The notes below the pieces were generated by a model. The model searched no databases. It saw nothing but the letters and a program-made list of their open reading frames with translations, and had not been told where the DNA came from. A stretch of 64,000 nt of DNA. Origin: Haloprofundus salilacus. Lineage in GTDB: Archaea > Halobacteriota > Halobacteria > Halobacteriales > Haloferacaceae. A program made the translations under genes and the position numbers. The stretch is from the NCBI RefSeq assembly GCF_020150815.1, contig NZ_CP083723.1, positions 1,426,001 through 1,490,000 on the forward strand, read 5' to 3'. Below, piece by piece: positions 41,964 to 49,909 of this stretch; position 1 is the stretch's first letter, and the number at the start of each line of letters is the position of its first letter.

Positions 41964-42637
41964 TGGTCGTTCTCGCAACCAAATGTTACGTCGAGGGCGA
42001 CGCCCGCGAGCGAACGCTCGACAGCCTCCGGTCGCTCGTCGAAAACGAAATCGGCTCGCTTGACATGGAGTTCACCGTCGGCGTCCGCCACGACGAGTTC
42101 GTCGCGGTCACCGTCGAGGGCGACGACGAGACGGTCGCCCGCAACGCGCTCCGTGAGGAGTGGGGCGAAATCCCGACGCATCTCGACGCGGGTGAAACGT
42201 ACATCGGAACGCTCGAATCGTGGGACGATGACGGCTTCGTCCTCGACGCGGGCGAGGAGATTCGCATCCCGACCGACGAGATCGGTCTCGGACGAGGGAG
42301 CCCCGCCCAGATACGCGAACGGTTCGGACTCGTCCAGCACCAGCGCCTCACTTTCGTCTACGGCGGCGACGACGATCCGTCGCGCATTGCCGACGAGACG
42401 CGCGACCAGTTGTACGACTGGCGACGTGGCGCGGGGCGCGTCAACGTCAACAGCGCCACCCGCGGCGAGGTCCGCGCGACGGTGAACCGCGCTGGGCACG
42501 CCAACGACATCATCACCGTCGAGCGACTCGGCCTCCTCGAACAGAGCATCATCTGCGCGGAGGGTACCGACCCGCCGGGGCTTCTGGCCAGTATCGGGTC
42601 GTACCTCCCGTCGGAGCTCCGCTGCGTCATCCCATGA
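41963..42637 (+). CDS. DUF2110 protein, coupled to TFE
   Basis: Protein of 224 residues beginning MVVLATKCYVEGDARERTLD. The whole protein matches the archaeal DUF2110 family and shows alpha/beta segments such as VGVRHDEFVAVTVEGDDETV, VLDAGEEIRIPTDEIGLGRG and NSATRGEVRATVNRAGHAND. No catalytic motif is evident. Placement directly after tfe in a TGATG overlap is conserved in haloarchaea, so a role in transcription or RNA biology is the best guess. Its own stop overlaps the next gene by 4 nt (ATGA). Confidence 0.85.
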   Translation: MVVLATKCYVEGDARERTLDSLRSLVENEIGSLDMEFTVGVRHDEFVAVTVEGDDETVARNALREEWGEIPTHLDAGETYIGTLESWDDDGFVLDAGEEIRIPTDEIGLGRGSPAQIRERFGLVQHQRLTFVYGGDDDPSRIADETRDQLYDWRRGAGRVNVNSATRGEVRATVNRAGHANDIITVERLGLLEQSIICAEGTDPPGLLASIGSYLPSELRCVIP

Positions 42638-43431
42638 ACCGTCGACTCGTCCTCGCGTCCGTCGCCGTCGTCTTGCTTCTGGCCACATCGGGCTGTCTCG
42701 GCTTCTTCGGCGACAACGAGATTCCCGAGGGCCGCCTTGACGGGAACGTCTCCGGCGAGTACGAGTGGAACGCTGACGCCGACGTGCACATCAACATCTC
42801 CGAGCAGGCGACGTACCAGGCGGTCTACCGCTTCGAGGGCGAGGAGCTACGTCTGTACCGGAACGACGGCCTCGGCAGCGAGAACCCCCTGTACGTCGAA
42901 GCGGTCCGGTATCGCTACCCGAACGGAAGCGTCATCAACGGGACGACGCTCGTCGCGCGCGGCGGCACCATCGAGGAACGCAGGGACGCCGTCGTCGTCA
43001 CGCCGCCGGCGGACGCGCCGAGCGACGAAGCCGGACAGCTGGCGTTCACCGGACAGAGCTCGCCGAAACAGTTCTCGCTCCCGACGTTCGTGAAAGGGTC
43101 GTACGAGATTGTCCTCCCGGAGGACCGCCGTCTCGACGTCCCCATCCTGAGCGGCACGACGCCAAACACCGACCGGCGGAGCGAGATTGACGGCCGCGTC
43201 CACCTCTACTGGGACGACGTGGAGCGCGACGTAATCTCGGTGCAGTACTACCTCCAGCGCGACCTGTACATCTTCGGCGGTATCGTCGGCATTTCGGCAA
43301 TCGTCGCGCTCGTCGGCGGTCTCTACTACCGTCGCCAGATAGAGAAACTCCGACGGCAGCGCCAAGAACTCGGTCTCGACGTCGACGTCTCGGACGACTC
43401 CGACCGCGGCCCGCCGCCGGGAATGCGGTGA
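42634..43431 (+). CDS. DUF5803 lipoprotein
   Basis: Protein of 265 residues. Signal peptide MNRRLVLASVAVVLLLATSGC with lipobox LATSGC (Cys21). A globular outer part follows (about 22-210), then a TM helix near the C-terminus (residues about 215-235, IFGGIVGISAIVALVGGLYY) and a basic cytoplasmic tail (RRQIEKLRRQRQELGL). Anchored at both ends, it spans the envelope. Role unknown, but the 4-nt overlap with DUF2110 makes it part of the tfe operon. Assigned to DUF5803 by the haloarchaeal context. Confidence 0.78.
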   Translation: MNRRLVLASVAVVLLLATSGCLGFFGDNEIPEGRLDGNVSGEYEWNADADVHINISEQATYQAVYRFEGEELRLYRNDGLGSENPLYVEAVRYRYPNGSVINGTTLVARGGTIEERRDAVVVTPPADAPSDEAGQLAFTGQSSPKQFSLPTFVKGSYEIVLPEDRRLDVPILSGTTPNTDRRSEIDGRVHLYWDDVERDVISVQYYLQRDLYIFGGIVGISAIVALVGGLYYRRQIEKLRRQRQELGLDVDVSDDSDRGPPPGMR

Positions 43432-43549
43432 GTCGTCGATAGCGCGATAGGCGACGGAGTGACGGAACGATGGAGCGACGGAGCGACAGTCGCGGTAACC
43501 CGGTCGGGGGAACGCGGCGCTTTTCGTCGCGCCGCCCCTTGTTCGGTCG

Positions 43550-44242
43550 ATGCGAACCGCAATCGTCAGCGTCGGCGACGAACTGCTCGTCGGCGACACG
43601 GTGAACACGAACGCGGCGTGGCTCGGCGAACGGCTCGCCGCGCGAGGCACGACGGTCGAACGCGTGACGACGGTCCCCGACCGACTCGCCGACATCGCGC
43701 AGGTCGTCAACGAGTCGCTGGCGGCGTACGACGCGGTGGTCGTCACCGGCGGACTCGGACCGACGCACGACGACGTTACGATGGAGGGCGTCGCGGCGGC
43801 GGTCGGTAAACCGTTGAAACCGCACGCAGAGGCGTCGGCGTGGCTGGCCGAACGCGGCGGCTACGCCGCCGACGACGGCGACTCGCGAACAGTCGAACTC
43901 CCCCCCGGAGCGCGTTTCCTCCCGAACGACGAGGGCGTCGCTCCGGGGGCCGTCGTCGAGTCGGTGTACGTTCTCCCCGGGGTGCCCGCCGAGATGAAAG
44001 CGATGTTCGAGCGCGTCGAAGACGAGTTTTCGGGAACCGAGACGCATGTCGAGCGCGTTCTCGTCGACGAGCCCGAGAGCGCGCTCGCCGACAGGCTACT
44101 GGAACTCCAGCGGCGCTTCGGCGTCGCCGTCGGCAGCCATCCGGGTGACGGCGTCCGCGTGAAAATCAGTGCCGCCGACCCGGAGACGGCGAAGGAGGCG
44201 GCCGAGTGGCTCCGCGGGTGCGCCGACGTCGTCGGTCCGTAA
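43550..44242 (+). CDS. CinA-like, molybdopterin-binding (MoaB/Mog-like) domain protein
   Basis: Protein of 230 residues. It has the CinA N-terminal fold: MRTAIVSVGDELLVGDTVNTN, WLGERLAARGTTVERV, VVVTGGLGPTHDDVTMEGVA and the PPGARFLPNDEGVAPGAVV block. This is the molybdopterin-binding domain found in MoeA/MogA and in competence-damage protein CinA; the C-terminal nicotinamide-mononucleotide deamidase part is missing, as is normal in archaea. It may act in cofactor repair or nucleotide pyrophosphate hydrolysis. Downstream of the tfe operon by about 118 nt, likely separate. Confidence 0.87.
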   Translation: MRTAIVSVGDELLVGDTVNTNAAWLGERLAARGTTVERVTTVPDRLADIAQVVNESLAAYDAVVVTGGLGPTHDDVTMEGVAAAVGKPLKPHAEASAWLAERGGYAADDGDSRTVELPPGARFLPNDEGVAPGAVVESVYVLPGVPAEMKAMFERVEDEFSGTETHVERVLVDEPESALADRLLELQRRFGVAVGSHPGDGVRVKISAADPETAKEAAEWLRGCADVVGP

Positions 44243-44262
44243 GTCGCACCTCCCAGGTCGGC

Positions 44263-44373
44263 TCAGCGGTAGAGGTAGAGCAACCAGCCGACAGTGATGA
44301 GCAGGCTCAACAGGAGAACGACGCCACCGGTTTCGGCGGCCGGGAGCGACTGACCCGACGCGAGTACGTACAT
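44263..44373 (-). CDS. 36-residue single-helix membrane microprotein
   Basis: A small gene from an ATG at 44373 to TGA at 44263. The protein has an N-terminal tail (MYVLASGQSLPAAETGG) then one membrane helix (VVLLLSLLITVGWLLYLYR). The codons are haloarchaeal in use. It converges with the CinA-like gene, 21 nt from its stop. Such one-helix proteins often attach to larger membrane complexes; the partner is unknown. Identification is from the hydrophobic pattern and clean start/stop, without a family match. Confidence 0.55.
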   Translation of the reverse strand: MYVLASGQSLPAAETGGVVLLLSLLITVGWLLYLYR

Positions 44374-44525
44374 GGGTGCGCGTTATCAGGCAGGTCGTTT
44401 AACTGTTGACGGTTCGCATCAGTCAGTATCGCCCCGAGGCCACAGCTCGGCGCACCGGACGATACGAACGATGGCGCACGACGACATGCAAAAGTTGAAT
44501 TGCACTCCTCTAATGAGCTACGTCT

Positions 44526-44813
44526 ATGGTTGACCGAGCGACGCCACTACCGGAGGGTGCGGTGAACGTCGCGTCGTGGGACGAGTCGACGCCGCCGAGC
44601 ACCGCCGCTGCGGTGGCCGTCGCGGAGGCCCAGGGCGTCGACCCCTGCGAGATGCAGCAACTGTATCGGTTCGTCGACCCCGACGCGCTCGACGCGCTGT
44701 TCGTCAGACAGTCGGCGGCGTCGGTCGCGTTCGGACTCTCCGGCTACGAAGTGCTGATCACCAGCGACGGTACCGTGGTCGTCTTCGACCAGACGTCCGA
44801 ATCGACCCGCTGA
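44526..44813 (+). CDS. HalOD1 output-domain protein
   Basis: Protein of 95 residues with the short domain found on haloarchaeal response regulators: STAAAVAVAEAQGVDPCEMQQLY, RFVDPDALDALFV and VAFGLSGYEVLITSDGTVVVF. It matches HalOD1, a putative signalling output domain. Here it stands alone without a receiver domain, as is common in haloarchaea. Function unknown; probably interacts with regulators of transcription or motility. AT-rich sequence upstream (AAAAGTTGAATT, near 44490) may be the promoter. Confidence 0.75.
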   Translation: MVDRATPLPEGAVNVASWDESTPPSTAAAVAVAEAQGVDPCEMQQLYRFVDPDALDALFVRQSAASVAFGLSGYEVLITSDGTVVVFDQTSESTR

Positions 44814-45078
44814 AATCGCACGCACACACCGCATACTCGGGATACTCCGCACACTCCGCACATACCCCATCCTCCGCCGATATCGCCGCTGCACTCGGTT
44901 CCTCGTCGCGACACTGCCCCGTACAGTTTCCACCGGGGAGCTTTCGATCGGCGATAGCGCTAACTGGAGATCGTTTCGACCAGAAGTCTCCGGAGAGTCG
45001 CGTCCCCCACGCGCCCGCGGCGCTCCCGACGGCCGCCGAGTCGGCGGGCTTTTGCCGCCGCCGCCGCAGTGTTCGGCT

Positions 45079-46143
45079 ATGCGAATCGGCGTCGTCGTCA
45101 ACCCTATCGCTGGGATGGGCGGACGAGTCGGACTGAAAGGGACGGACGGAAAGGTCGCCGAAGCGCGCGCCCGGGGGGCTGAGGCGCGCGCGCCCGCCCG
45201 AGCGAGGCGCGCACTGACCGAACTGGCCGATCGGATCCACGACGCGGAACTCGTCGTCTACGGCGGCGAGATGGGCGAAGATGCCGCCCGCGACGCCGGG
45301 TTCGACCCCGAAGTCGTCGGTGCGCCGGAGGGGCCAGAAACGACAGCCGACGATACTCGGCGCGCCGTTGAGGCGTTCGTCGCCGCCGGCGTCGACCTCG
45401 TCCTCTTCGTCGGCGGCGACGGCACCGCTGCCGACGTCGCCGAGGCGCTCGCGGAGTTGGAGAGTCGAACGCCGATGCTCGGCGTCCCCGCGGGCGTGAA
45501 GGTGTACTCGTCGGTGTTCGCCGTCTCGCCGGAGGACGCCGCCGGTATCGTCGCCTCCTTCGAGCGCACCGAGCGCCGCGAGGTTATGGACATCGACGAG
45601 GACGACTACCGCGAGGGCAAAGTACACCCCGAACTCCGAGCCGTCGCCACGGTCCCAGTCGCCGACGACCTCCAATCCTCGAAGCAGTTGGGCGGCGGCA
45701 CCGTCGAGGCGCTCGCCGAGGGCGTCGCCGCCGACGTGGAATCGAGCGTCACCTACGTGCTCGGTCCCGGTTCCACCGTCGGCGCGGTGAAGGGAGCCCT
45801 GGGGTTCGAGGGGTCGGCCATCGGCGTCGACGTGTGGCGAGATGGTGAGGTAATCGTCCGCGACGGCAGCGAGTCGGAGATTCTCGACGCACTTTGCGAG
45901 GAGAACGTCATCGTCGTCTCGCCCATCGGCGGACAGGGGTTCGTCTTCGGCCGCGGCAACCCGCAGCTATCGCCCGCGGTCATCGGGCGGTGTTCGGTCG
46001 AAATCGTTGCCTCCCGCTCGAAACTCGACGATATCTCCGTCCTCCGCGTCGACACCGACAACCCCGAACTCGACGAACAACTGCGCGGGTGGACGAAAGT
46101 CCGCGTCGGCCGGTTCGAGCGCCGGATGATGAAGGTGGTCTGA
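45079..46143 (+). CDS. ATP-NAD kinase-like protein (AcoX type)
   Basis: Protein of 354 residues from the ATG at 45079 (MRIGVVVNPIAGMGGRVGLK). The diacylglycerol/NAD-kinase fold shows the ATP loop GGDGTAADVAEAL (about 115-127), and GVPAGVKVYSSVFAVS. The C-terminal region GGGTVEALAEGVAADVE and SPIGGQGFVFGRGNPQLSP is characteristic of the AcoX-like ATP-NAD kinase branch. It phosphorylates NAD or a related small molecule. Monocistronic. Substrate specificity (NAD versus other) cannot be set from sequence. Confidence 0.87.
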   Translation: MRIGVVVNPIAGMGGRVGLKGTDGKVAEARARGAEARAPARARRALTELADRIHDAELVVYGGEMGEDAARDAGFDPEVVGAPEGPETTADDTRRAVEAFVAAGVDLVLFVGGDGTAADVAEALAELESRTPMLGVPAGVKVYSSVFAVSPEDAAGIVASFERTERREVMDIDEDDYREGKVHPELRAVATVPVADDLQSSKQLGGGTVEALAEGVAADVESSVTYVLGPGSTVGAVKGALGFEGSAIGVDVWRDGEVIVRDGSESEILDALCEENVIVVSPIGGQGFVFGRGNPQLSPAVIGRCSVEIVASRSKLDDISVLRVDTDNPELDEQLRGWTKVRVGRFERRMMKVV

Positions 46144-46357
46144 ACGTCGTCGCCGTTTCCGCCTCCTCGTCTCACCCTTTGTTACTCTTAATCACGTTCC
46201 GTCTTCGTCTCTCTCGCCCCGTCTCCCCGTTTCGACCACCTCGCTCCGTATCCGCGGAGCCGTGCATCCGTAGTGACCTAGCGATGAATTCTCCCGATTT
46301 ATGATGTATTATCCCCCTATAGTGAAGATTAAGGTCATAGAAGGGATACTGAGTGCC

Positions 46358-47389
46358 ATGGAGACGCGGAAAGTCCAGCGACTCGGCCCCTCGACGCTGG
46401 CGATGACGCTCCCGGCGGAGTGGGCGAAAGAACACGGCGTGAACAAAGGCGACGAGGTGTCGATTCGGATGGGCGGTAAAGGGACGCTCACCGTCCTCCC
46501 CGAATCAGCGTCGACGGAGGATTCGGAGGCGGTTATCCACGCCGACAACCTCGACGCGGACGGTCTCGAACGCGCCATCGTCGCCCAGTACGTGCTCGGG
46601 CGGCGCGTGATTCACGTCGAGAAGTCGGAGGGCGCGCTCAGTAGCGAGCACATCAACGCCGTCTACAAAGCCGAGACGCAGTTGATGGGTCTCGGGGTCA
46701 TCGAGGAGACGCCCGAGCGCATCGCCATCCGGTGTTCGGTCGACCCAGAGGACTTCACCCTCGACAACCTGCTCGAACGCCTCGAAAACACCGGCAGCAC
46801 GATGCGCGGCGAAGCGGTTAAAGCGCTGGCGCACGGCAATCCCGACCTCGCAGAGCGGGCGCTCAATCGCGAGCGACAGGCGAACAAGATTTTCGTCCTC
46901 CTGCTTCGCCTCATCTTCACGGCCTACCAGAACCCGAACCTCTGTCGCGCCGTCGGCCTCGAATCCGGCTTCCCGCTCATCGGCTACCGCTCGGTTGCGA
47001 AGAACCTCGAACTCACCGCCGACAACGCTGAGGACATCGCCGAAATCGTCCTGAACACGGAGGGCCACACCATCGACGTCGACTCGGCGACGATGCGGCG
47101 CATCCGCGAGTTCACGGACCAGATAGACGACATCACGGCGAAGGCTGTCCAGTCGGTCGTCGATCGCGACTACGACCTCACCATCGAGGTCAGAGAGCAG
47201 TTCCGCGAACTCACCGACCGCGAACAGGACATCCTCTCGGAGATTCCGGAGGTCTCGAACGAGGAACTGCTGCGCATCCGCGAAGTGCTCGTCAGCCTCC
47301 AGCAGACGGCGCAGTACGCGATGCGAAACGCCGAAATAGCGGCGAATCTCTCGCTCAACGAGAAGTCCGACCACGTCACCATCTCCTGA
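46358..47389 (+). CDS. AbrB-PhoU fusion, phosphate uptake regulator
   Basis: Protein of 343 residues from the ATG at 46358 (METRKVQRLG). An N-terminal SpoVT/AbrB swapped-hairpin DNA-binding domain (1-50, TLAMTLPAEWAKEHGVNKGDE) is followed by two PhoU-like helical bundles (about 110-340) with repeats of the type ELTDREQDILSEIPE. PhoU proteins repress the phosphate response and sense the Pst transporter. Fusing AbrB gives it DNA binding. No pst genes are nearby, so it would act in trans. AT-rich sequence and a possible TATA (GATTTATGATG, 46296) lie upstream; a T-run terminator follows. Confidence 0.88.
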   Translation: METRKVQRLGPSTLAMTLPAEWAKEHGVNKGDEVSIRMGGKGTLTVLPESASTEDSEAVIHADNLDADGLERAIVAQYVLGRRVIHVEKSEGALSSEHINAVYKAETQLMGLGVIEETPERIAIRCSVDPEDFTLDNLLERLENTGSTMRGEAVKALAHGNPDLAERALNRERQANKIFVLLLRLIFTAYQNPNLCRAVGLESGFPLIGYRSVAKNLELTADNAEDIAEIVLNTEGHTIDVDSATMRRIREFTDQIDDITAKAVQSVVDRDYDLTIEVREQFRELTDREQDILSEIPEVSNEELLRIREVLVSLQQTAQYAMRNAEIAANLSLNEKSDHVTIS

Positions 47390-47431
47390 GCGGCGACGCT
47401 CAGCGGTGCGAACTCTATTCGGTCCTCTCGG

Positions 47432-47437
47432 TTTTTT
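47432..47437 (+). terminator. T-run terminator after the AbrB-PhoU gene
   Basis: Six T in a row, about 45 nt past the AbrB-PhoU stop codon at 47389, in an otherwise GC-rich gap. Archaeal-type intrinsic terminator. Confidence 0.45.
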
Positions 47438-47488
47438 GTTCTGACTCGAAAGACGGCGTCTGGTCTGCTCAGTCGGCGTCTCGTCCGC

Positions 47489-47944
47489 TCAGTCGGCCGT
47501 CGCGTCCATCTCTGTCGGTGCGTCGTCGACAGGGGCGTCTGCGGCGTCGGTCTCGGTCTGCTCGGCGGTCAGCGGATTTCTGTGGACGATTCGACAGTCG
47601 AACGCCGGATGTTCGCCGAAGTGCCGAATCAGCATGTGGCGGCGCGACCCGGTGATACCGGTCCTGCCCACGTCCTCAGCGGTGAACTCGCGGGGCAGGC
47701 GGTCGTACAGCCGGCGCAGCGCCTCGAAGCTCTCGAACACTTTCGCGTTGCCCGCGGAGTCCGCGCCGCGACGCGAGACGACGTAACTGCCGTCGTCGCG
47801 GTACTCGCCCGCAGTGCGGAAGAACTCGCGCTTCTCGGTCAGCGCGTTCCCGATGGTGTCTTGCAGTTTCGCGGCGTCGGCTCTCGACAGTTCGCACGTG
47901 CGGTCGCCGATGCGCAGCAAAATCGATTCGTCGTCGCTCGTCAC
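47489..47944 (-). CDS. Haloarchaeal conserved protein (DUF7528-like), unknown function
   Basis: Open from a GTG at 47944 (VTSDDESILLRIG), about 151 residues; the frame remains open upstream without a good start, so the N-terminus is uncertain. The core is conserved in haloarchaea: SRADAAKLQDTIGNALTEKR, SYVVSRRGADSAGNAKVFES, LREL/RLPREFTAEDVGRTGI and RRHMLIRHFGEHPAFDCRIV. It resembles small regulators, with a helix near the centre and an acidic tail (TDAADAPVDDAPTE). No enzyme motif. Orientation is opposite to AbrB-PhoU. Confidence 0.6.
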   Translation of the reverse strand: MTSDDESILLRIGDRTCELSRADAAKLQDTIGNALTEKREFFRTAGEYRDDGSYVVSRRGADSAGNAKVFESFEALRRLYDRLPREFTAEDVGRTGITGSRRHMLIRHFGEHPAFDCRIVHRNPLTAEQTETDAADAPVDDAPTEMDATAD

Positions 47945-48102
47945 GGATACGGCGTTCTCATCGCGGGAGAAGAACTCGACCAGGAGACTGGGTACTCCGT
48001 TGCATGTACCCGATTCATGAACGGACGGGGTAAAAACGTTGTCGACGTGCGCAGGTTTGGCCGCGGGCGGAGTTCGGTCTGCGAGAACAGTCCGGTATCC
48101 GG

Positions 48103-49278
48103 CTACGAGAACAGTCCGGTTTCCGACAACAATCCGCCGCCGTCCGTCGTTTCGTTTCCGCCGGGCGTCTCCGTCGCAGTGGACGTGCCGCTCGGGGCCG
48201 CAGTGTCCGCGCCGGCTGTCGTCGTAGCCGTCGCCGTCCCGTCGGCGGTCCGGGTCGAGTTCCCGCCGCCGGTCGAGTCGTCGGTGGCCGAGGAGTCGGT
48301 CGCGCTCTCGCCGTCCGGCTTGTTGTCGAACATGTCGGTCTCGATGGTCTCGGTGTAGGTAATCGCGTCCAGCGGCACCCTGACGGTCGTCCCGCTGGTC
48401 ACCCGGATGACCGCGTAAAAGTCGATTCGCAGTTCGGTGACCTCGTTTCGCTGGAGGTGGGTTACCCACCACTCGTCGAGTCGACTGTTGTCGATGAACG
48501 CTCTGGTCTCGATGGCCTGCGTCCGCTTCGGTTGCATGACATACTCACGGTCGGTCGATCCTTCGCCGACCTGCACGTCGTTCATCGTGATCGTGTAGCC
48601 GACCTCCGTTACGGCGACGGGGTACGATTTCGGATTATACGTGACGAACGTGAGGTCGAGCGGCGTCTGCGACTCGTTCACGTTGCCCCACGTCGCGTTC
48701 GTCTGGTTGATGTAGGCGACGGGGTCCGAGACGACCGGCTGGTTTGCGTCGACCGGCCGCGTCTCCGAGGAGTTGAACGAGGAGATGAGATCGGTCTCTA
48801 TCTCGCGTTCGACGGTCGGCGCGTCGAACGTTCGGTTGACCGTCGACCAGTGGGCGTCCGCGTCGATGCGAAGGGTGGTCCGTTCGTCGTTCTCGATGTG
48901 ACTCGCCCACCACGCGGGGATCTTCTCGTTTCGCATCTGCGTCCGGAAATCGAGCGTCGTGTTGCCGCGGTCGACTCGGATGCCCTCGCGACTCCCGCCG
49001 GCCATCCGAACGTCGTTCATCGACACCTGGTAGTCGACGGTGAGGTCGGCGATGTGGACGCCGATCGGGTTCGGATTGTTCACCGTCATGTTCGTCTCGA
49101 TGGTCGTCGTCTCGTTGTTGACGCCCGCGAACCGGTTGTCGATGTCGACGACGCTCGGCGTCCCGACGACACCGAGCGCGACGGCCCCGACAACGACGAC
49201 GGCGAGTGCCACTATCGCCGTCGCCGCGACGCGGAGGCGACTCCCTAGCGCTAGCGCCCGAAGCCCGCTCAGATCCAT
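48103..49278 (-). CDS. LEA14-like (WHy) membrane-anchored protein
   Basis: Protein of 391 residues. An N-terminal TM helix (about 20-42, VAATAIVALAVVVVGAVALG) anchors two LEA type 2 beta-sandwich repeats: the first includes TVNNPNPIGVHIADLTVDYQ, the second LDLTFVTYNPKSYPVAVTEV. Each repeat ends in a similar WW-x-H-I/L block (WWASHIEN and WWVTHLQRN). LEA14 proteins are linked to desiccation and salt stress. The C-terminal 60 residues are Thr/Gly-rich and disordered. Outside-facing topology is inferred from the signal-anchor. An AT patch about 28 nt upstream suggests a leaderless mRNA. Confidence 0.82.
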   Translation of the reverse strand: MDLSGLRALALGSRLRVAATAIVALAVVVVGAVALGVVGTPSVVDIDNRFAGVNNETTTIETNMTVNNPNPIGVHIADLTVDYQVSMNDVRMAGGSREGIRVDRGNTTLDFRTQMRNEKIPAWWASHIENDERTTLRIDADAHWSTVNRTFDAPTVEREIETDLISSFNSSETRPVDANQPVVSDPVAYINQTNATWGNVNESQTPLDLTFVTYNPKSYPVAVTEVGYTITMNDVQVGEGSTDREYVMQPKRTQAIETRAFIDNSRLDEWWVTHLQRNEVTELRIDFYAVIRVTSGTTVRVPLDAITYTETIETDMFDNKPDGESATDSSATDDSTGGGNSTRTADGTATATTTAGADTAAPSGTSTATETPGGNETTDGGGLLSETGLFS

Positions 49279-49366
49279 GAGCGCGCCAACTCAGCGAAAC
49301 CTCTTATGCTGTGTGACTACGAGCGATCCGGTCGGCGGTCTCACGAACTGACGCACCCGCTGTCGA

Positions 49367-49376
49367 ATAAATTAAG
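49367..49376 (+). promoter_or_regulatory. TATA-like box of the 61-residue membrane protein gene
   Basis: ATAAATTAAG, centred about 28 nt before the ATG at 49400; leaderless spacing. Confidence 0.55.
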
Positions 49377-49399
49377 TACGCACCGCCGAACCGGGTGAT

Positions 49400-49585
49400 A
49401 TGGTAACGCAGACGTCTCAGACCGACATGGGCATCGGTATCGCGATGGTGTTTTCCGTGCTCACACTCGTCAGTGCGGCGGTGATGCTCGGCGGACCCGG
49501 ACAGTTGACGAAAGCGTGGGGCTTCGCCGGCGCGATGGTCGCCGCGTCGCTGGCCGTCGTCGCCGTGCAGGTGTACGCAGACTGA
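49400..49585 (+). CDS. Small membrane protein (DUF7525-like), unknown function
   Basis: Protein of 61 residues with two hydrophobic helices (about 10-30, GIGIAMVFSVLTLVSAAVML; and 39-59, WGFAGAMVAASLAVVAVQVY) joined by a GGPGQ turn. A TATA box precedes it by 28 nt. It belongs to short, haloarchaea-restricted membrane proteins; no function known. The wHTH protein encoded next has its own promoter. Confidence 0.68.
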   Translation: MVTQTSQTDMGIGIAMVFSVLTLVSAAVMLGGPGQLTKAWGFAGAMVAASLAVVAVQVYAD

Positions 49586-49613
49586 TCGCGAGTCGCTCGA
49601 CCGACCAAGTAAC

Positions 49614-49624
49614 CGTTAATATCG
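49614..49624 (+). promoter_or_regulatory. TATA-like box of the 74-residue wHTH gene
   Basis: CCGTTAATATC, centred about 28 nt before the ATG at 49648. Between it and the ATG lies a perfect inverted repeat at 49630-49642 that may be an operator. Confidence 0.5.
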
Positions 49625-49629
49625 TCAGA

Positions 49630-49642
49630 CCCTAAGCTAGGG
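49630..49642 (+). promoter_or_regulatory. Inverted repeat, possible operator
   Basis: CCCTA-AGC-TAGGG, a perfect 5-bp palindrome between the TATA box and the start of the wHTH gene. Its place suggests a binding site for the product or another regulator; unproven. Confidence 0.4.
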
Positions 49643-49647
49643 CGTAA

Positions 49648-49872
49648 ATGACCGAGTACACCGACGAGGAACAGCGGATTATCGCGTACCTCCGGGAGAG
49701 CGTCACTCGCGGTGAGCGGTACTTCCGGGCGAAGAACATCGCCGAAGCCATCGGTCTCTCGGCGAAGCAGGTCGGGTCACGACTGCCGCGGCTCGCCGAG
49801 AAGTCCGAAGACGTCGAAATCGAAAAGTGGGGCCGAGCGCGCTCGACGACGTGGCGTGTCACGCGCAGCTAA
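49648..49872 (+). CDS. Small winged-helix protein (DUF7123-like)
   Basis: Protein of 74 residues. It has a helix-turn-helix pattern: EEQRIIAYLRESVTRG, then AKNIAEAIGLSAKQVGSRLPRL as recognition unit, and a wing ending in GRARSTTWRVTR. A DNA-binding regulator is likely; ligand and targets unknown. The inverted repeat in its own promoter hints at self-control. It precedes the SRPBCC gene by 37 nt, so they may be co-transcribed. Confidence 0.72.
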   Translation: MTEYTDEEQRIIAYLRESVTRGERYFRAKNIAEAIGLSAKQVGSRLPRLAEKSEDVEIEKWGRARSTTWRVTRS

Positions 49873-49909
49873 TCCACGGATTTTTGCCCTCTCCTCCAGA
49901 GATACACAC

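Noticed and set aside
44820-44880. Imperfect repeat of ACACTCCGCACA units after the HalOD1 gene
   Set aside because: Too few and irregular units; probably chance in GC-rich spacer.
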